Positions 5,490-7,857 of a DNA stretch of 7,857 bases are shown piece after piece. Below the pieces are notes generated by a model. The model saw only the letters and a program-made list of their open reading frames with translations. It had not been told where the DNA came from and did not search any database. The position numbers and the translations under genes were made by a program. Position 1 is the first letter of the stretch, and each line of letters opens with the position of its first letter. Origin of the DNA: Anaerolineales bacterium UBA2029 (GTDB taxonomy: Bacteria; Chloroflexota; Anaerolineae; Aggregatilineales; Aggregatilineaceae); assembly GCA_002332795.1 (NCBI GenBank), contig DDBP01000226.1, positions 1 through 7,857 of the forward strand, given 5' to 3'.

Positions 5490-6395
5490 ATGTCTGCGCG
5501 AACACGTCGAGCTTTGCGGATCGCGATTCTGGTGGGCTGGGCCATCGCCGCCCTGCTGATGGTCGTGCCAGTCCTGGCCCAGGGGGGCGAGAGCACCCCG
5601 ACAGCGGGTGGGACAACCCCCGGCACGCCCGAAGACCTCAGCGAGGCCGCCGCGCGGCTGGTGCCGCTGTTGGTCGGCGCGGCGCTGATCGAGCGCACCC
5701 TGGAGTTCCTGTTCGCCTGGTCGGAACGCGCCGCCCTGGACGCCACCAGTTCCATGCGCGGCATCGCGACGCGCATCAGCGGGCTGGTGCGCGTGGACTT
5801 TCACCAGGCATACGAGCGCTTCGATGAACTGAGCGAGGCCCTGCTGCGTCGCCGTCAGGCAGCCGTGCCTGCCGAAGCGGGCGATCCCACTGCCGCCGAT
5901 CCCGCTGAATGGCCGCTGCAACATCTGGAAGAGCAGCTTTCTGCCATCGAGACTCTCCTGACCGACACCGAAACCCGCCTCAAGCAGATCATGGACTCGC
6001 CGCTGTACAAAGAGCGCAAGAAGATGGTGGCAGGTGTGCTGAGCATGATCCTGGGCGTGCTGCTGGCCTTCACCGCCAGCCTGCGCCTCTTCGAGCCGCT
6101 CGACGTGCAGGTCTCCGGCTGGTTCGCGGGCACCTTTGAGATCATAGATACCGTGCTGGCGGGCATTCTGATGGGCCTGGGCACCGACTGGGTGCATCAG
6201 GTGATCAGCCTGCTGACCAAGGGGCAGCGCGCCCTGGGCCGCGCCGGTGAAGGCGTCCGCCTGGATGTGGATAGCGTGCAGAACCTGGCCGCCGAAGCGA
6301 TTCAGCAAGAGTTCGACCGGCGCTGGAAGGAACTGCGCGAGCAGATGGAGGCGCAGATCGCCGGCATCGCGGGGATTGACACCGCGCCCGGTTGA
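5490..6395 (+). CDS. Membrane protein with four predicted helices and a coiled coil, function unknown
   Basis: A 301-residue protein not recognised as a named family. The start at 5490 is supported by AAGGAGAG 7 nt upstream and a normal N-terminus (MSARTRRALRIA). Helix 1 (about 9-30, ending VPVLAQ) may be a signal peptide or anchor. Then come a Thr/Gly/Pro-rich linker (31-47), helix 2 (about 56-76), a charged region with predicted coiled coil (about 105-170, including LEEQLSAIETLLTDTETRLKQI), helix 3 (about 178-199), helix 4 (about 215-241) and a second amphipathic helix (about 262-291, FDRRWKELREQMEAQI). The positive charges place the central coil and C-terminus in the cytosol, if helix 2 spans the membrane. 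The TGA at 6393-6395 is followed in the same frame by 27 coding-like codons and then the M23 protein, so the true end of this gene is uncertain. Confidence 0.82.
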   Translation: MSARTRRALRIAILVGWAIAALLMVVPVLAQGGESTPTAGGTTPGTPEDLSEAAARLVPLLVGAALIERTLEFLFAWSERAALDATSSMRGIATRISGLVRVDFHQAYERFDELSEALLRRRQAAVPAEAGDPTAADPAEWPLQHLEEQLSAIETLLTDTETRLKQIMDSPLYKERKKMVAGVLSMILGVLLAFTASLRLFEPLDVQVSGWFAGTFEIIDTVLAGILMGLGTDWVHQVISLLTKGQRALGRAGEGVRLDVDSVQNLAAEAIQQEFDRRWKELREQMEAQIAGIAGIDTAPG

Positions 6396-6476
6396 AGAGA
6401 GACGCCGCAGGCGGCGCTCACCGGTGAGGAACTGGAGCGGGCGGAAGACGCCCTGCTGGCCCGCCTGGGGACGGGG
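6396..6476 (+). other. Coding-like segment between two genes, open in the frame of both
   Basis: After the TGA of the preceding gene, the same frame stays open to 7772. Its 27 codons read RETPQAALTGEELERAED and then ALLARLGTG. This is a plausible amphipathic helix with ordinary GC-rich codon use, unlike the arginine-rich nonsense of the +1 frame or the early stop of the remaining frame. No ATG, GTG or TTG start lies in it. It may be the former C-terminus of the membrane protein, cut off by a point change to TGA, or the linker of a former fusion. Confidence 0.5.
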
Positions 6477-7772
6477 ATGAGAGCGGCAGCCGTGCCGGTG
6501 CGGCGGGTCGTCACGGCGGTGTCGGCTCCGGCTGGGGCCATTCCCCTGCGCGACGTGACCGTGACCGTGCGACCGGGCGGCACGACAGTCTATGCCGCGC
6601 CAGATAGTCGCGCCGGGCGGCTGGGCGACTTGACCGCCGGAACGCAGCAGGCCGCGCACGCCGTGCAATTCGGCGAGTACTCGTGGCTGTTCATCCCCTG
6701 GGAAAATGGCGGCGCGTGGATTCCCGGCGAAGACACGGATTTCGCACGGTCGGCAGCCTACAATCAGGTGGTAGACGCCTGGTACGAGACGGAAGCGGTG
6801 CTGGCCTTCCGTCGCGCCCTGGCCGCCGACCTGTTGCGCGTGCGCGGGGCGGATGCAGCACAACTCGCCCGGTTGAGCACGCTCAGCGGCGAGGCCCTGC
6901 GGCAACTCGAAGACACCCTGGCCCGCCAGACCATCCCGCCCGCCGCCCGACAGGTGCACGATCTGGCCGGGCAGGTGGGGCTGCCTGCGCCGTTCGAATA
7001 TCTGCCGGTGCACACCGCGCCTCCCGCGGGTATCGCGGCGCTGGAATTCCAGGGCTTCGGCCCCAGTACCATCGCCTACGAGCAGTGGCCACTGTTCTAC
7101 CAGAACACGCGCGGCATGAACCCTGGCCTGGACTTCTTCGTGCCGGAAGGATCGCCGCTGATCGCAGTCGCCGACGGTGTGATCGTGGATTTCCGCTTCC
7201 TGGCCGACGACGCCGACCGTTCGCTGGCGCTGCGCCCCTATCTGCCGGAGACATACCGCGCCGCGGACGGTTCGCGCCTCCTCTCCAATGTCATCGTCGC
7301 CTATGGGCACCTCACCGGTGACCCGACGGCGGAACTGGTGCACGTCGGCGACGAAGTGCGCGCCGGACAGATCATCGGCACGTCGGGCTGGCCCATCTAC
7401 CGCCGCGACGACGGCACGGTCGCCATTCAGGGCAACAACGCCCATCTGCACCTGGAGGTACACCTGGTCACCGATGGCGAGCACAGTTTTGGCAGCAGTC
7501 AGCCGTTCAACCCGCTGCTGTTCTGGACGCCGCGCCTGGTGGCCTTGCAGGCGCGCCTGGCCGTGCACAGTGCCGCCCCGCCCTACCCGACCGGCGGGCA
7601 GCCCTGGGGGCGACTGGGTTTCTTCACCATTGGTTGCTTCCGCACAGGCACCGACATCGTCTGGGAGTATGAGCCGACCGCGGAGGCGCAGTGGCCGGAC
7701 GGCGTCTACGACCTGGAGGCGACGCTGGCCTATCTGCGCACCTTCAAGCCGTATCTGGCGGAGCCTTCATGA
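6477..7772 (+). CDS. M23 (LytM-type) peptidase-like protein with SH3-like domain and an altered zinc site
   Basis: A 431-residue protein. Residues about 22-88 resemble a bacterial SH3-like domain (VTVTVRPGGTTVYAAPDSRAG, later SWLFIPWENGGAWIPG). A helical region follows (about 92-165), then the M23 fold (about 195-350). M23 enzymes cut peptidoglycan cross-bridges using His, Asp and the second His of HxH to bind zinc. Here D219 (in NPGLDFFVPEGSPL), H278 (in AYGHL) and H323/H325 (in NNAHLHLEV) are present, but the first ligand position is N215 instead of His. The protein could therefore be weakly active or a non-catalytic regulator, as known for EnvC and NlpD. After the M23 domain there is a C-terminal extension of about 80 residues with no recognised domain. 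No signal peptide or membrane helix follows the ATG at 6477, and only GGGGACGGGG precedes it as a weak ribosome site. The start may be wrong, or the protein may derive from a fusion with the upstream gene. Confidence 0.85.
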   Translation: MRAAAVPVRRVVTAVSAPAGAIPLRDVTVTVRPGGTTVYAAPDSRAGRLGDLTAGTQQAAHAVQFGEYSWLFIPWENGGAWIPGEDTDFARSAAYNQVVDAWYETEAVLAFRRALAADLLRVRGADAAQLARLSTLSGEALRQLEDTLARQTIPPAARQVHDLAGQVGLPAPFEYLPVHTAPPAGIAALEFQGFGPSTIAYEQWPLFYQNTRGMNPGLDFFVPEGSPLIAVADGVIVDFRFLADDADRSLALRPYLPETYRAADGSRLLSNVIVAYGHLTGDPTAELVHVGDEVRAGQIIGTSGWPIYRRDDGTVAIQGNNAHLHLEVHLVTDGEHSFGSSQPFNPLLFWTPRLVALQARLAVHSAAPPYPTGGQPWGRLGFFTIGCFRTGTDIVWEYEPTAEAQWPDGVYDLEATLAYLRTFKPYLAEPS

Positions 7773-7793
7773 GCGGACGGCAGACGTAATCAC

Positions 7794-7819
7794 AGGGGCG
7801 GGTTCAGGTACCCGCCCCT
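7794..7819 (+). terminator. Strong hairpin after the M23 gene, possible terminator or dispersed palindrome
   Basis: aggggcgggt (7794-7803) and acccgcccct (7810-7819) form a perfect 10-bp GC-rich stem with a 6-nt loop, 22 nt after the TGA at 7770-7772. No T-tract follows (atctgtctgg), so intrinsic termination is not assured. Palindromes of this 'aggggcgggt' kind also occur as dispersed intergenic repeats, so the two readings overlap. Confidence 0.5.
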
Positions 7820-7831
7820 ATCTGTCTGGCA

Positions 7832-7857
7832 ATCTGCCCCTCACCCCTTAATCCCCT
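7832..7857. repeat. Start of a 'cccctcacccc' repeat at the window end
   Basis: cccctcaccccttaatcccct resembles the arm sequence cctcaccccc at positions 6-15 and its inverted copy at 91-100. Only the beginning is visible before the window ends, so no foldback can be shown. Its presence at both ends suggests that the window was bounded by repeats. Confidence 0.4.

Noticed and set aside
6247..6480. A frame ending in TGA that overlaps the M23 ATG (ATGA), suggesting classic translational coupling
   Set aside because: The frame that ends there is a shadow (arginine-rich run, no continuity with the membrane protein), so the ATGA overlap is probably fortuitous unless a frameshift is shown.
5427..7568. 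Very long open frame on the minus strand opposite the membrane protein and M23 genes (about 713 codons)
   Set aside because: It is a shadow of the plus-strand genes in GC-rich DNA. Its translation is rich in Gln, Gly, His and Arg without domain-like motifs, while the plus strand has recognisable SH3 and M23 motifs.

Overview
The window is GC-rich bacterial DNA with one minus-strand gene on the left (dnaE) and four plus-strand genes on the right, separated by short intergenic stretches carrying dispersed, hairpin-forming repeats. These repeats, the intact PHP domain of DnaE and the set of SH3-type envelope proteases would suit a Chloroflexota (Anaerolineae-like) genome. That assignment is an inference from style, not from a diagnostic marker. 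Both ends of the window lie in the same kind of 'cctcacccc' repeat, so this may be a whole assembly contig that broke in repeats.

Left part (1-3046, minus strand): dnaE, the replicative DNA polymerase III alpha subunit. Only the first 772 residues of the polymerase are present (PHP exonuclease domain, palm with three catalytic aspartates, thumb and part of the fingers). At the conserved sequence GFNK the reading frame enters an intein: Cys1, block A and block B are intact, but the homing endonuclease is shortened and degenerate. The frame ends at a TAG inside a palindromic repeat at the window edge. The intein C-terminal half (block F, the terminal His-Asn) and the rest of the polymerase are absent. 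Either dnaE is a fractured gene rejoined by a split intein, or a repeat has broken the intein, or the other half simply lies across the window edge. This is the most interesting item here.

Middle (3047-3285): a divergent promoter region. A TATAAT box serves dnaE on the minus strand, and a TTGACC-N18-TACAAT promoter faces right toward a small three-helix membrane protein (3286-3651).

Right part (3758-7772): three envelope-type genes. They are a secreted trypsin-like serine protease with an SH3-like domain (intact His-Asp-Ser triad), a four-helix membrane protein with a coiled coil, and an SH3-like plus M23 (LytM-type) protein whose first zinc ligand is Asn instead of His and which has no signal peptide. 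The last two lie in the same reading frame. They are separated only by one TGA and 27 coding-like codons, which raises the question of an interrupted fusion or a misplaced gene boundary. Together these genes suggest a cell-envelope maintenance cluster. A strong palindrome (7794-7819) closes it and may act as a terminator.
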